This document shows positions 26,201 to 38,709 of a stretch of DNA of 64,000 nt, piece after piece. The notes beneath the pieces are model-generated. The model was not told the origin of the DNA, ran no database searches, and worked only from the letters and a program-made list of their open reading frames with translations. The translations under genes and the position numbers were made by a program. The DNA comes from Eutrigla gurnardus (lineage: Eukaryota > Chordata > Actinopteri > Perciformes > Triglidae), in the NCBI GenBank assembly GCA_963514095.1, contig OY741281.1, forward strand, positions 8,219,819-8,283,818, in the 5' to 3' direction. Each line of letters opens with the position of its first letter. Within the stretch, counting starts at the first letter, position 1.

Positions 26201-29200
26201 TACCTCTGCTTTCATCTCCTCACCCATGAATGTTACTCATGATTCATGACCTGAGTGATGCTCACCAGTTTGTCTAAGATGCAAACGAAAAAAATTAACA
26301 CAGAGTTGTATTTAAAAAAAATCTTGACATTTAAGTATCTCAGTGCGACAGTACTTAACACTGCACATTTGCATGTTTGCCTGTTTAGCTCATGTTCAGT
26401 GAGGATGACTACTACGGGAATGTGATGCAGACTCTAAAGTCCATCGCCCAATCTGATATCGCCTGGCTCCGAAAAAGCGTCCCACGTACAGAGTAAGAAG
26501 CAGCTCTAATCTCTGTCAACTTTCCGTGTGACATTTTTGTGTTTTTCATGCCATAATGTGTGTGTGTGTGTGTGTGTGTGTGGTTGTGTTGCAGGTGGTT
26601 TACAAACCCAACGACAGTGAACGCCTTCTACAGTTCATCCACAAATCAAATCAGTAAGATACAACAGACGAGTTCATCCTGAGACACTGATATTTAATGA
26701 AATTATTCAGAGGTTTCTGAAGCCCTGTCCAGACAGGATGATGCTGCACTACACATCAGTGATTTCAATTAAGTATCTGCCTCGGATACATTTTGTGGAG
26801 GATTATTGTCCCTGTGAAATGGCTGAGTGGGCAGTTCAGTGTAAGAAATAATTGGGAATTTGCATTAAAACCAAAGTAAAACTGACAGAGAGGACATGTG
26901 CTTTCTAATATAGGTAAAGTGGGATCTGTTTTATAAAAGTTCTTCTGAAACTTCTGACTTTTTAATCACATATAACTGCCTCACACAGGCTGAAATTTTA
27001 AAAGAATTACCCAAACATTTGCAGTTAACGAACCCTATCTGGACAGGGCTGAAGACAAAAAGACAAATACTTTTTTTTGATGTTCTCTTTTAGGATTTCC
27101 CGCTGGAGAGCTTCAAAAACCCTTTTTCTGGGGAAGAGAGTATCCGAGGTGAGATGAAAGAAATGTGACACTCTTCGAACAGACCAAAGAAAAATGCCAC
27201 CTCCTGCTTTTTACTCTGAAATAATGATTCTGACATGAAACCTCTAATAGAAAACCACAGAGAAGAACTGTAGCTGTAAGGCCTGTGGACAAACAGCATT
27301 TAATACCTCATGCTCCACAGATCATGAAATTACACCTCCTACATCATACCTTTCTTAAAAAATATATACATTTCAATTTAAGTTTTTTAACAAAATTCTA
27401 TAATTATGTTTCTTAAAAATCATTGGTAAATATTTCACAACCATTGTTAATTCTGAAATATAGGCCTATGTTTGAAATCTGGAGGATTCATGATTTTGTT
27501 ACCCAAAGACTTAAATGAATAAAGTAACTTCTTAAACGCTTTCTCTTTTTTCAAATGGAAGTCCAAGCAAATCTCTTAATGACTGTCAATGGAAGTGATA
27601 TTCTTAAAAATAGAACTTGGATTTATTTAAGCTGCAATCTCATCATAGGCAGTTTTTAGAATCTAGAAATAAAGTGACTATCTGGAAACCAGTGAAAATA
27701 CTGTTAAACACTTGCACTTGCCTTAAATGTATTTTCAAAACATTTTACCCCTATCTTAGCTCGTCAGCTTGCTAGCTAAAATTAGCCACACGTGGCATTC
27801 CACTGAGAGACGGCTGCGAGTATCATCGGTAATGCTAACTGGGATGACACAACGTTAGCACTGGTATTTTATTCTCAGTATTTTAGATGAAGTAATTCAA
27901 TAAAGAATTATAGAATGGTTAAACAAATGCTCTCCGAGTTAGCAAGCTCACTGTCAGAAAGTCCATTAGCATCAGAGCTAACAGTATGTCTTTTTAGTTT
28001 ATCCTTCATCTCATGCAATGACTGCAATTTCATTTCACTGTTTTAAATGTTGGTGAGAAAAGAAGCCACGTGACTTAACTCGATCCCTTTGTTGTCTGTT
28101 TCCAGATCTTTAAGTTATGGTGCCATCGGGGTGATAGTAGGACATGAGCTTACACACGGCTTTGACAATAACGGTAAGTACTGATGGACTAGATAATGTC
28201 AGAGATTTCAATTTCCTTTAATCCTTTGTTTTTTTGTTTTTTTTTTGATGATGAACAGGTCGTAAGTATGACAAAAATGGCAACCTCGACCACTGGTGGA
28301 CTAATGGGTCTATATCAGCCTTCAATGAGAAGACCCAGTGTATGATTGAACAGTATAATGGCTACCACTGGAAGGAGGCAGGCCTAAACGTAAGAGATGT
28401 TTAAAATAATTCCCCCGAAAACATGAAATCACATTCAAATGACGATGGAGTCAAGAATATTCTTTACATTTCTTTTTATTTTTTTATTTTTACTTCTTCT
28501 AAGATGTATCTTCTGTGTGTCTATCCTTCAAATATATCCATATTTAATGTCTTTCAGTAGATGTATAGGATGAGGACTCCCTGATGCAGATTTCACTTTG
28601 TCAATGTGCTTGTGTGGGTGTTTTGTTCCATAGGTTCGGGGTAAGAGGACTCTGGCAGAAAACATAGCAGACAATGGAGGAATAAGAGAGTCTTTTAGGG
28701 TATGATCTGTTTTTCTTACATGACACCTACCAAAGAAGAAAAGCTCCTCTTGATCTTGCAGAAGTTACATCATATAGGCATAATATTTACTAGGGAGGAC
28801 TTTTGGACCTTTCTTATGGAAAACTACAGGTATAGCTAATGACGTTAATGGTTTTATTGCATTCAGGTATGCCAGCTAGCCATGCCAGTGAGCCAGCCGG
28901 CACCTTGGCACTGACGCCACTTCTCACTGTGCTTATAATTAGTTTTTTACCTGTGTATGTTGGCTTCGCCTTTGCTCGTAATTTATTTAGCGTTTAATTA
29001 TTAGTCGCCTGAATTTTTGCAACTCAAGATGTCTTTTGTGTGAAAATGGCTATTTGTAAAACGTGTCATGTCGTGTTAAGAAGCCCAGGTGAGAAAATGT
29101 TCTCTGTTTGTGTGCAGGCGTACAGGCGGTGGGTAGATGAAAACAGAGGTGGTGTGGAGGAGCTTCGGCTGCCTGGAGTCGGACTGAACAACAACCAACT

Positions 29201-30039
29201 GTTTTTCCTCAGCTATGCACATGTAAGGACACACGGACACAAACTATTTTTTGCCACTCTTCCAGTGCTTTAACCAGTAAGAGCATTTCTGTGTTCTTCT
29301 GTCTGAATTCACTCGGTTCCGAAACGTGAAGCCAAAGCTGAAGTGTGCTAAACTTGCATTCCCCGCTACTAGCCATCAGGGGGCGACTCATCTGGTTTCA
29401 AAAAAGAAGTCCAATTGCATGGAAGTCTATGAGAAAATGACCCTACTTCTCACTTGATTTATGATCTCAGTAAACATTGTAAAAATGAGTTTATGGTCTC
29501 AATCTCTAGTTTGAAGTCCTCTTCAATACAGCACAGTGTTCATTTAGTAAATGATGGTCCCATTTCGAGTCAAATAGACCAAAAAGCTCTGCCGTGTTCG
29601 TCAGAATAATTTATATCCATTTATACAGTCAAAAAGTCTGAGTTCTTCCAACACTGCATATGCTTCATAATGTTGCATATAAAATACAAATTAGCTGCCA
29701 GTAAATGGTAAAGCAGGGAAGGGAGAATAAACATACTCGGTACACACAGAGAATGACCTCATCTCTACAATGTGCTCTCTAGGTGAGATGTAACGCATAC
29801 AGACCAGAAGCAGCCAGGGATCAGGTCCAGAGTGGAGCTCACAGTCCATCAAAATACAGGTAAGGACTCACACAAACACTGATGAATGCACACTCAGTCC
29901 TTACAACCTGACCTGTACATCACTGTCACCCTGCAGAGTTATCGGCGCGATGAGCAACTTCGAAGAGTTTCGGAAAGCGTTCGGCTGCCCTGAGTCGTCG
30001 GTTATGAACCGAGCTGCAAAGTCCTGCCGGGTGTGGTGA
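16426..30039 (+). CDS. phex: phosphate-regulating endopeptidase PHEX, M13 family
   Basis: Exons: 16426-16543, 19638-19694, 19845-20006, 20191-20274, 20845-21071, 21650-21718, 22388-22504, 22693-22776, 22948-23090, 23219-23312, 24645-24773, 25005-25106, 26000-26077, 26389-26492, 26595-26653, 27094-27148, 28106-28173, 28259-28389, 28634-28699, 29118-29222, 29783-29859, 29937-30039. The 22 exons join in frame to 743 aa (human 749, also 22 exons). PHEX is a type II cell-surface zinc peptidase of bone and teeth; its loss in humans causes X-linked hypophosphataemia. Visible features are a short cytosolic tail, one membrane anchor (about 20-41), the substrate-contact segment VNAFYS, the zinc motif HELTH (574-578), the third ligand in ENIAD (Glu 636) and the family C terminus CRVW. 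These sit six residues before the human positions. All introns are GT-AG and no disabling change is seen. Overall similarity to PHEX, for example the YVSPDDK, RWAFIDMLEKEN and AKVGYPEFI blocks, separates it from ECE and neprilysin. Confidence 0.97.
23186..23212. repeat. (TC)n tract forming the exon 10 polypyrimidine tract
   Basis: About 13 TC units end just before TTTCCAG, the acceptor of phex exon 10 at 23219. The microsatellite therefore supplies the pyrimidine tract. Confidence 0.9.
25259..25479. mobile_element. short MITE-like element in phex intron 12
   Basis: The left end TTAAAGCTGCATTAAT and the right end ATTAATCACTGCAGCTTTAA are imperfect inverted repeats. The interior has GGCCACTTGGGGGCAGCA, typical of short non-autonomous teleost DNA elements. 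No clear target duplication was found. Confidence 0.5.
26558..26582. repeat. (TG)n microsatellite upstream of phex exon 15
   Basis: About 12 TG units end 12 bases before the exon 15 acceptor at 26595, leaving almost no conventional pyrimidine tract. Confidence 0.9.
29310..29600 (+). repeat. dispersed repeat, family B, in phex intron 20
   Basis: Shares several blocks in the same order with 40070-40240: AAACTTGCATTC..., GCCATCAGGGGGCGA, AAAAAGAAGTCC..ATTG, TTTATGGTCTCAATC and CTTCAATACAGCA. An old interspersed element; the class is unknown. Confidence 0.6.
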
Positions 30040-31031
30040 CCTTTGATCTCAGCTTGACCCTGAACTAGAGACGTCGGCAGGACGTCCTATGAAAAAGCTA
30101 ATAATGCTGGACTTCTCCAACATTAGTTTACATGATGTGGGAACAATCCCAAAATGAGTTCTTCTCACAGAAAAAAACACACTCATGTTTGGGTAAGAGT
30201 GGGAAATGTTATCGACTGAAGCCATTTTAATGGGCTGCTGTATATTCTAATGGGCTGCTGTAACGTTTTCCGGAGGTACACTTACTGGATAAAATGATCA
30301 CTGAAGCCTTTAACCAGTGAAAATTCCATAAACCATAGTTTATGGATGATAGAAATATTGGATAAAAGAGGCTGTCCCTCTTGACAACAGCCCTATATGT
30401 ACTGTACATGTGACTTGATACATTTAGTAATGGGAATACAAAATGTTTAAATCTAAGGTACAATGACTAGATATTTTTGTTTGAACTTGTATGTCAAATG
30501 TTCCGAAGCAGAATTACATCAGGTCAACGTTAGAAGGCATGAATTCCCCAAAATTAATTTATGATTACCCAAACAGAATTTAAAACAGTTGGATATTTAC
30601 AGTCCAATTTAATCTCATATAAAGTCTTAAATCCTTATTTGTCTTCTTTTTTAAAGAATTGTTAAATCCTGCATTGTAATTTTGTACTTGTGGGGCAATT
30701 CAACAATTAAAATGATGATGAACGTTGTGGCATATTTTAAGACTTATATAATATGGGGTTATACAGCATATATTTTGGGCTCTGCTTTCATACATCTTAG
30801 TCCCACCTTGGTTTCTATTCCACTTTGTTTTCAATCTCCGTCTTGTGTCAGACATTTATAATCATTCTGCTGCAGTTCAGCCCGAGGCAAATGAACTCAC
30901 AGAATTACAAGCACTCAAACTACAAGATGCACTCTCTCCATTCATCTTTGTCTTTCTGTCACTGAGCTGCACCGCTGAGGTGCACTCACACATCAGCTAG
31001 TTTGTAGTGTTTGTATTTGATGTAGCTCTGG
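30040..31031 (+). other. phex: phex 3' untranslated region (inferred)
   Basis: Non-coding sequence after the phex stop. No canonical AATAAA occurs before 31032. A small direct duplication of about 15 bases around ATGGGCTGCTGTA lies at 30230-30262. Confidence 0.35.
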
Positions 31032-31100
31032 AATAAAGGGAATATTTCTGAAGGATATATATTTTGAACATCAGGAGTAAACATGTAAGTAATCAATAAA
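31032..31100 (+). terminator. phex: candidate phex polyadenylation signals
   Basis: Two AATAAA hexamers lie at 31032-31037 and 31095-31100, about 1 kb after the stop. Which, if either, is used cannot be decided from sequence. Confidence 0.35.
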
Positions 31101-31189
31101 ATACACGATCATTGTTCCTAAACCCAAAGTTCAGGGTTTGATTTATAGATTAAAATAATTGGCACAAGGAAATTTCACTTCATCGCTTT

Positions 31190-31440
31190 TTTAATTTGAA
31201 TTATTGATTGACCCGTCAATTATTTCTACAATAAATCTCTACTCTAAATCAAAATATTGAAAAATAGATATTCAGTTTGCAACGATGTAAAACGGCGACA
31301 ACAAATTCTCACATTTTAAGAAACTGAAAATAGCGACCTTTAAGCTTTTCTCCTTGATAAATGACTCAAATGATTAGTTGAGAATGCTGAAAATTAATTT
31401 TGTCAACTGACTGATCAATTTATCATTTCAGACCTAAAAA
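31190..31440 (-). repeat. MITE-like repeat, family A, reverse copy
   Basis: The segment with AATGATTAGTTGAGAATG and AAATTAATTTTGTC at its right end and CAATTATTTC at its left resembles the family A blocks at 8288-8610 and 44455-44685, inverted. Confidence 0.35.
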
Positions 31441-32084
31441 AATATCATCTCTTTAATATCCCAGTAAAGGTTTACTTTGAAGAATAATCAATATCTATGA
31501 CTCCACAGTGAAAATAAGTGCATTGATAACACTGAATTGTTCGGTTGTTTATTTATGTTTTTCCTCATTTATAATAATAGTATTTTTTTTTGCTTTTCCA
31601 TCATTATAATAAATATGATTATGGTTCACTGTGTTACTGTTGGTTTTTTTATATTATTATTGTGCTTATTTCTGTTTAGGTCCTAATAAAAATCGTTTTT
31701 TTCCCTTCACCTTGCTTTCCTGTGATTGATGAGGTGACTTGGATAATGTGTGAATTGAGAGAGAACCTGAGCGAGGCGGCCGACAGTGAAAGGAAAGTGC
31801 TGATGGATTGAGGACAAAAGACGAGGAGATTTGGCATTGCATCTGAAAGCATGTCCATTTATTGATTTTCCTTTACACACAACATATCTCAGTGATTTAT
31901 TTAAGCCGTTCCCATGGCAACTTGGACCTGTCACTGTGCGTATGTGTTTGCATGTGTCTTTAAGCGTGTCTTATATTTACAGGCAGGGGGTGACTTTAAT
32001 GACTTGTATCTGTGGCAACACTGGCGGCAGTCTCATCCATACACACCAATTAAAAACACAGTCCAGTGCCCCAGTCTGTTATGG

Positions 32085-32088
<4 letters not shown>
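31441..32088. other. spacer, nothing recognised
   Basis: AT-rich sequence without a supported ORF, RNA gene or repeat boundary. Confidence 0.4.

Positions 32089-32154
<66 letters not shown>
32089..32154. repeat. (GT)33 microsatellite
   Basis: Uninterrupted GT repeat in the phex-ptchd1 spacer. Confidence 0.95.
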
Positions 32155-32155
<1 letters not shown>

Positions 32156-35100
32156 GGGGTGATTAAAGGCAAAGAGAGGGAGTAAGTGAGATGGACGATA
32201 ATGACCAGAGGTTTCCTTTTTAATAGATGTGTAAGCAACATCATGCATCAGGCCCCCGGCTGCCATTGTTACTGTGACGTTCATCGTCAATGGCAGATTC
32301 ACCCACACAGGAAATAGATCAAACACCTGTTGTTCACTTCTATTGTTACTTTCTCTCCCTGTCACCCTACTAGAGCCTCCTCTGGCCCCTTCTAACATAG
32401 AGACTAGAATTTGTGTATATCCTATATTGCTGTACTCTACTCTTATATTATGTAAATATGTTTTACTGTTTTATTCATGACATTATATAATACAGATTAA
32501 ATATATCATCAAATTATTCATATTATTTTTCTGGTGTACGCTTCTACTATGTCACCCTTGTTTTGACTTTAATTGCTGTCGCATAGTTTATGTTTCTATT
32601 CATTTTCATGTCTTTATTGTATAAACTTATAGTTTATATACATGTTTAAAGCCTCACGACAGCTTTTAATATGGTAACATTTTGCAGTGAACTTTAATTA
32701 ATTCCAAGGGAATTGCTGCATAATCCATTATTATAAATTATGAATTATAAATAATGCATCATGAAAAAAAACATTAACCATATTTTACTTACTATAAAGT
32801 TATACTATATTTCTATACTATATAAACTCTATTTGAAACACCCACACACGAGAGACTACCCCGGCCAGCTAGCGTGTTAGTGGTTAGCTCGTCGGCTAGC
32901 ATTTTGCAAAGACATTAAATCATATCGTTTCTTCTCTGTGCTTCCGAGGTGTTGACAATGTACCATTACCAAGAATGGTGCACAGAAACACAAGAAAGAG
33001 GAGGAGTTGTGAAGTGCATGTCTGGAGGAGGAGCTGAGGAGGAACAGGAAGTGGGCGGAGCCTGGCTAGATCAAGGCCACATGGGATTGAGTTCAGGCGT
33101 TTGCTCTGGGATCTACCTGCAGCAGAATCCTACACTCTCTACTGGTAACTATTGTTTGTCTGAGGTAAAAGTACGAGCTTCTTTGCTCTTAATACAATTG
33201 TATTCACAGTACCTTATTCTTAAGTTGTTTTAATGTTAAGTTAGAATGATTGCAGCTAGATATTTGCTCCCTATGTATTACATTTAACAGTTCTGTTGAG
33301 CTAAACCAGCATCAAACCTTACTACCGGTGGAGTTTACAGATGTGTTGGAGGGTTGTAGAATCTTCATAACTGTTTGTGCAACTTTTCCTTCCTTTTTTT
33401 TATTATTGCTGGGATGTATGTCCTGTTTGCCATCTCCATTGATTTATCTTCAGTTTTTAGGGTTTTGCTTAAAGTTGCATTTTGGATTGCATTTGACAAT
33501 GACATGACAAGAACAAGTCTGCTTTATTTGATCTTATTATAAGATCAAACATTTGCAACGATGAAGGTATTCACTTTATTTACATCAAGTGTGCAGAGCC
33601 ATCTTTTTTACCACATTTAAAATTGTTTTAATGTCTGGCATCAGATGAGAGTTTGGGATATTTTGCTTAACTATATTGTTATTTTTAAGCCTCTATGGTT
33701 GTGGCAGTATTGTATTTCCAGGATTGTGGCCTCAATGTAGTTGAGTAACTTGCTTTATTAAATATTATTTCACTGGATTAGTCGAAACATACAGGACGTT
33801 CAAATCTGGTTATGTTATCTTGAAACTGTTTGTACATTTAATTTAAAGTAAAAAACAAGTACTATAATATGTCACCACCTTGATCTATGACTATATACCA
33901 TCCATGGTGCCCAGCCCTATGCCCGATTATAGCCTACAAACCATGCAGGTGTGTCAAACTAAGCAAAAGGTGGCTAGTAAGTACCCCAAAACAACTTGTC
34001 TTTTGTATCCTCTATATTGGAAAAGGTGAATCTGTTCCGAAACACACAAAATCCATATTACTAAAGCTCCCTGTCAAAGAAACCCACCCACAAAATCATG
34101 CAGTTCTGTCTGTATCCATTAGAGGGCCTTCAGGGCCTTTTTTGAGGCGGTGTAACAGAATACAGATGGGCCCAGTAATCACACAGATTAAATGTAGCTT
34201 CCTGTTATCAGAAATCACACTCTGACCTTTTAGCAAATGGTGTTTTCCAGGCACTGGTGAAGTCATTGGGCTTCTCCCAGGTTACTTTATCAAGCCTGTT
34301 GCACACTGCCTCACTTTTTTTTTTTTTTCCTGGCGCCTTCTCCTGTGATTGTCTATGTAAAGGAGAAGCAGAGGAAGCTATGTGATTTGCCTTTTTGTCT
34401 GCATCCTCCTGCATCTATCTTCCCCGTATCTGGCCTGTAACCATAATCAAATCTTTGAGTCTCTAAGAGGCCACGAAGATGACTTTGGCGTATTTCTCAT
34501 CTTGTGCCCCTCCCCATGACCTCCCTCTTCCATCACACGGACTGTTACGGCATACTTCCTGGCCTCATGAGCTAATGTCCAAATGACATTTAGAAATTAT
34601 GAATGCTGCCGACCACCAAGATGGTGCAGGAAATACACAGCAATAGAAAGGAGGACAATAAAGATGGATAATTTGGATCTTAGATGGAAATGCAGAGGTA
34701 TGGAGGATGTTTAGTGGCTGTTTTTGTAAATCCGGAAAAAATCCTGACACCTGATACCTGATTTTTCAAGGTTTTGGTTTTCTGGCCTACAACTTTACAG
34801 TTACCTAGTTTTAGATGCAGCAGGCAGCTGTTTTCAATGAAAAAAAAACACTAAAATCCCGCAGTAAGCTAGTGCTGGGCAAGTGGACGGACAAAGATAG
34901 CAAATAGGCGAATGAAGTCTAGCATTAAGAAGATAAAAAGCCCAAAATTTCCTTCAGGAGTTGGTGGAGACCAAACACGGAGCTAAAAGGAGAGTTAATA
35001 GACTTCTATCCATCATGTGTCCAGAAACAGAGATACCAATAGTGTAGTACTAGTAGTAGAAGTAATAGTAGAGAAAAATGAATTTGAAGATTTTTGCCTT

Positions 35101-35364
35101 GATTTATAATAATCTGTATTTTTTTTTTTTGGTTGTTGGCAATGTCACGTCAAAGTTCAAAGGTGTTTGTTTCCATTTTCCATTCATTTTTTCTCAGTGT
35201 TCATGGAGAAGACGGTTGGATCTGCTGTGTCCTAATCTGGCAACCATATCTGCTGACCATAACTGTGGCTAGATGGGTAAATAAATAATACAGAAGGAGG
35301 GGGAAATGGAAATGAAAGGACATACTCTTTATTAATGGATGGCCTCCACCAAAACAGATGGATT
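32155..35364. other. phex-ptchd1 spacer, no gene recognised
   Basis: No ORF has recognisable domain content or splice context, and no RNA gene is evident. Parts could hold regulatory elements, but nothing visible by eye marks them. Confidence 0.5.
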
Positions 35365-35430
35365 GGGGGATGGGAGGGGTGGAAGACTAGGGTGGTGGGT
35401 GGGTTGGGAGGAGTGGGAGATGAGAGGGGG
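35365..35430 (+). other. G-rich tract with a G-quadruplex motif
   Basis: Four runs of three G at 35390-35392, 35397-35399, 35401-35403 and 35406-35408 are separated by loops of 4, 1 and 2 bases, inside a 66-base G-rich stretch. This satisfies the usual intramolecular G-quadruplex pattern. Confidence 0.6.
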
Positions 35431-36906
35431 AGCCTTATTCGTGACGACCAACTCTGCGTCCATAGCTGTCTTTAATAATGGAGGGAAGATGTCATGCAGA
35501 TGGACAAACACGAATGCAGACAAATCACAGCCTGTAGAAAGTGAAGTCGTGAGAGGTGCTCTTATGCTATTTCTCTCATCTGTCAATCTTGTGTGTTTGT
35601 TGGCTGCAATCTTCAACCCCTGGAGGATTTTCCCGCCTTCAACTCTGTAGGTGCAGAAAATAGCCTCGGAAAAATGGGCATGCTTTCAAAGGACTCCATC
35701 TCTTCTCCACCCTCCTCTTTCTACCCCCCGTCCCACACACACACACACACAATTCTGATTTCTATAAATCATTTAGCAACAGTAATTAGTACTTTTGTTA
35801 TCAGAAACTGCCCCGAGCCCCCTATATCTCTGCAGTCTTTCATTTTCTATTCTGCTCTTCCTTCCTCCCTGGGGAGACACTTACTCATTCATTTCTACAC
35901 TGCTCATCTCTCACTGGACTGGTAATGGGGATTAAAGGCTAATTGAGGCTTAATTGAATAACGGATTAGAACATGGGCACGGATGTTCTTTTCCTTTTTT
36001 TTTAGGAATCATTCATAATGGGCATATTGTTTTTCTGAGTGTTTTCTGAGCATCTGATTAGCCTACAGTTGAATGTTCATGTTCAGACAGTTATTATGAG
36101 CATTACTTGCTTTTCCATTCTTTCAGCTGTCTTTCTCTTGAATTGAATGTCAATTCTTTAGAGTGATGAGTGAAATATTCTTCTGTTTTCATGATTATAA
36201 TGCTTATAAAGTAGCATGCTCTCAGTACTATTTTGCCAGTTTATTTTAGTTTATCTTTAAATCAATCAATATAAAAATATTACATTGATTACAGTTTTAT
36301 GTCATGCTGCTTGTCTGACTATTTAAAGGTTATTTATTGAATACATTAATGATATAAGCTAATTACCAATGCATAATAAAGATGCCATGAAAACAATAAT
36401 TTGGCATGTCAACATTTATGCTTCTCAATACCTTTATACTACTAAAATCCCTCCAGATTTCCACCTATTATTCAATGATTATATGATTCATAACAAGCTT
36501 GCACAGATGACCGATACAGACAATTTTTTTTATATTACACTCCAATAAACAAGTGTTACATTTAACTCCTGAAAGAAAAAACATATTTTCAGCAACTAAC
36601 CTTTTATCATAAGAACCATGCTAGCCAAAGCTGACAGTTATTTATTTATTTATTGTTTTTATGAATCTGAGCATAAACTCATGTAGAGGTAACACAATTA
36701 AAAAGTGTTTATCTTAATCCAGCCTTTGATTTAAGCTATCTAGGGAGATGAAGGGGCCATTAGTTGGTACCATGCACACTGACCAAAAGGCTGTTTGGCT
36801 TTTTGGTTTCATGGGAGTACAAAGAGAGACGGACAGACGGACAGAGTTGTGATCTCAGCCTGTCTTCACTCATTATCGTCTCCACGTTTCTCCCACTCCT
36901 GCTCTT

Positions 36907-36908
<2 letters not shown>
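35431..36908. other. spacer, nothing recognised
   Basis: AT-rich sequence with a short CA run near 35736. No supported gene or element boundary. Confidence 0.4.

Positions 36909-36967
<59 letters not shown>
36909..36967. repeat. (CT)n microsatellite
   Basis: About 29 uninterrupted TC units. Confidence 0.95.
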
Positions 36968-36971
<4 letters not shown>

Positions 36972-37034
36972 CCTTTGCTTTTAATGTCACTGTATCAGAC
37001 ACCGGACCACACCATAAGCAGATTGGGAGTCAGC

Positions 37035-37036
<2 letters not shown>

Positions 37037-37073
<37 letters not shown>

Positions 37074-37084
37074 TGTGTGTGTGT
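37037..37084. repeat. (GT)n microsatellite
   Basis: GT repeat with two interruptions near the right end. Confidence 0.9.
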
Positions 37085-37539
37085 TGGATGGCATCGCCAT
37101 TACCATGGGAACCTGGTCTTGCAAAACAGAAAGTAATTTGGCTGGTTTCCATGGCAATGTGCTACACAATGGCAAACCTCAGGGATACTTCACACATCTG
37201 CAACAAGGATAAGGAGGACACTTAATATTATATAAGAATGAGTAGGCTTAATTGTGTAAAATCAAAGGATGTCGCAGATTAAAAAGTACATGTTCATCCT
37301 GCAGGAACAAGAGATAAATAAATATGTTGTCACGATCCCAGCGTCAACAGGTTTTCATGTAGGCCACACAATGAAATATCTGCAATGCAATAATTATGAA
37401 ATATCATTTTGGTTTTCTTTTTTTCTTTTTTTTTTCGCAAAACGACCACGTGTGGTAGCATTAGAGATGTCCAAGAAAATCACCGTCACCGCTGCACTTT
37501 AAATAGCCCTCGATTCCTTCCTCGAAATCCCTCGCTGTG

Positions 37540-37540
<1 letters not shown>

Positions 37541-37596
<56 letters not shown>

Positions 37597-37629
37597 TACA
37601 CGCACACACACACACATACACGCACACAC
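37541..37629. repeat. (CA)n microsatellite
   Basis: Twenty-five perfect CA units, then an imperfect CA/CG-containing tail, directly upstream of the ptchd1 CpG-rich region. Confidence 0.95.
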
Positions 37630-37639
37630 ACTGCCACTC

Positions 37640-38709
37640 ACTCGGTCCGGACGGTCTGTTTGTTTCTCTGCATTGTAGCGGGGCGGAACGGCGAGAGGCG
37701 GGGCGGGAAAACGGGGCTCAGAGCGGGTCACGAGGGCGGTGCAAAAAAAAAGAAAAAAAGAGAGAGAGAAACGGTCCCCGGTCAGGAAGCCGGTAATTAG
37801 TGACGCGCCTTCCCAACGAGGTGAGCAGTGGCTGCTGGGAGAGCAGCCCGGCGGCGGATGAACAGGGGCTCCGTCAAACCACCGGGGCGATGAGGAGAGG
37901 AGAGGACGGACGACAGAAAGCCTTCTGCCGCAGAGGAAACCCAGATTAAGCTGATTTGACAAACGTCTCGACCGGCATCCCCCGGCGCGTGCACGCGGCG
38001 TCACCTATCCTGCGACCCACCCACCTCGACCACCCGTCAGGTTGTGTTGGCGACTCGGTGGTGTAGGGCGGAGCTGCACGGTAAAACATCTTGGTGTGAA
38101 TGCGTCTTAGGTGATCTCCGTCATCAGCGGGTCGGCCCCCCCTCCCCGTCCCCCTTATCAGGTATGTACAGCCGGGCTTCGGCTCAGTGCAACAACTGTG
38201 CGTCTTCTCTGCAACCTGTCCGAGTGCACAACTACTCGAAGCATTAGTCAGCTTCAGGAGGAAGCTTTTATGAGACCACTTTTGCTCTGCGATTTTTCCT
38301 CTGATGCGCACAGAGCCGTGCAGCTTGCAGGAGGCAGTGGTCGCAGCCGGATTGTGATTATTAATGTAATAAGTAATATTAGGCGTTCAGCATGCTTTAT
38401 TCTAATAGCGGAGCAGAGAAATGCTTGCTCATTTAGCAGCCGTCTGTTTTTTGTCTTCTTTTTTTTTGCGCAATTCCAGCGGATGAGCGAACCCCGGGTG
38501 AAGGGGCGCCCCTGTGACCGGAGGAGGGTTGGATTCTCCCCGGCTGGTGACCTCCTGCTCCGGGGAACAAACCCTCCCACCCCCCGGCGTCACCTCCCCC
38601 CCAGCAGACCGACGGAACCCACCGATGCGTCCGACAGCCCCTGATGCTCGACAGTGCTCCGGGGTTTTCCGGTCGGTGGGAGAGGCTCGAGCCGCGGCCG
38701 CGCGCTAGG
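37640..38709 (+). promoter_or_regulatory. ptchd1: CpG-rich promoter and 5' leader of ptchd1
   Basis: GC content and CpG density jump from about 37650 (GGGGCGGAACGG, GGCGGGGCGGG: Sp1/KLF-type boxes) and stay high in places into exon 1, in sharp contrast to the AT-rich spacer. No TATA box is evident. Several long ORFs on both strands here are by-products of low stop frequency in GC-rich DNA. Confidence 0.6.

Noticed and set aside
38111..38644. 177-codon ORF upstream of ptchd1
   Set aside because: Low-complexity Pro/Arg/Ser content in the CpG-rich leader. It looks like a by-product of base composition.
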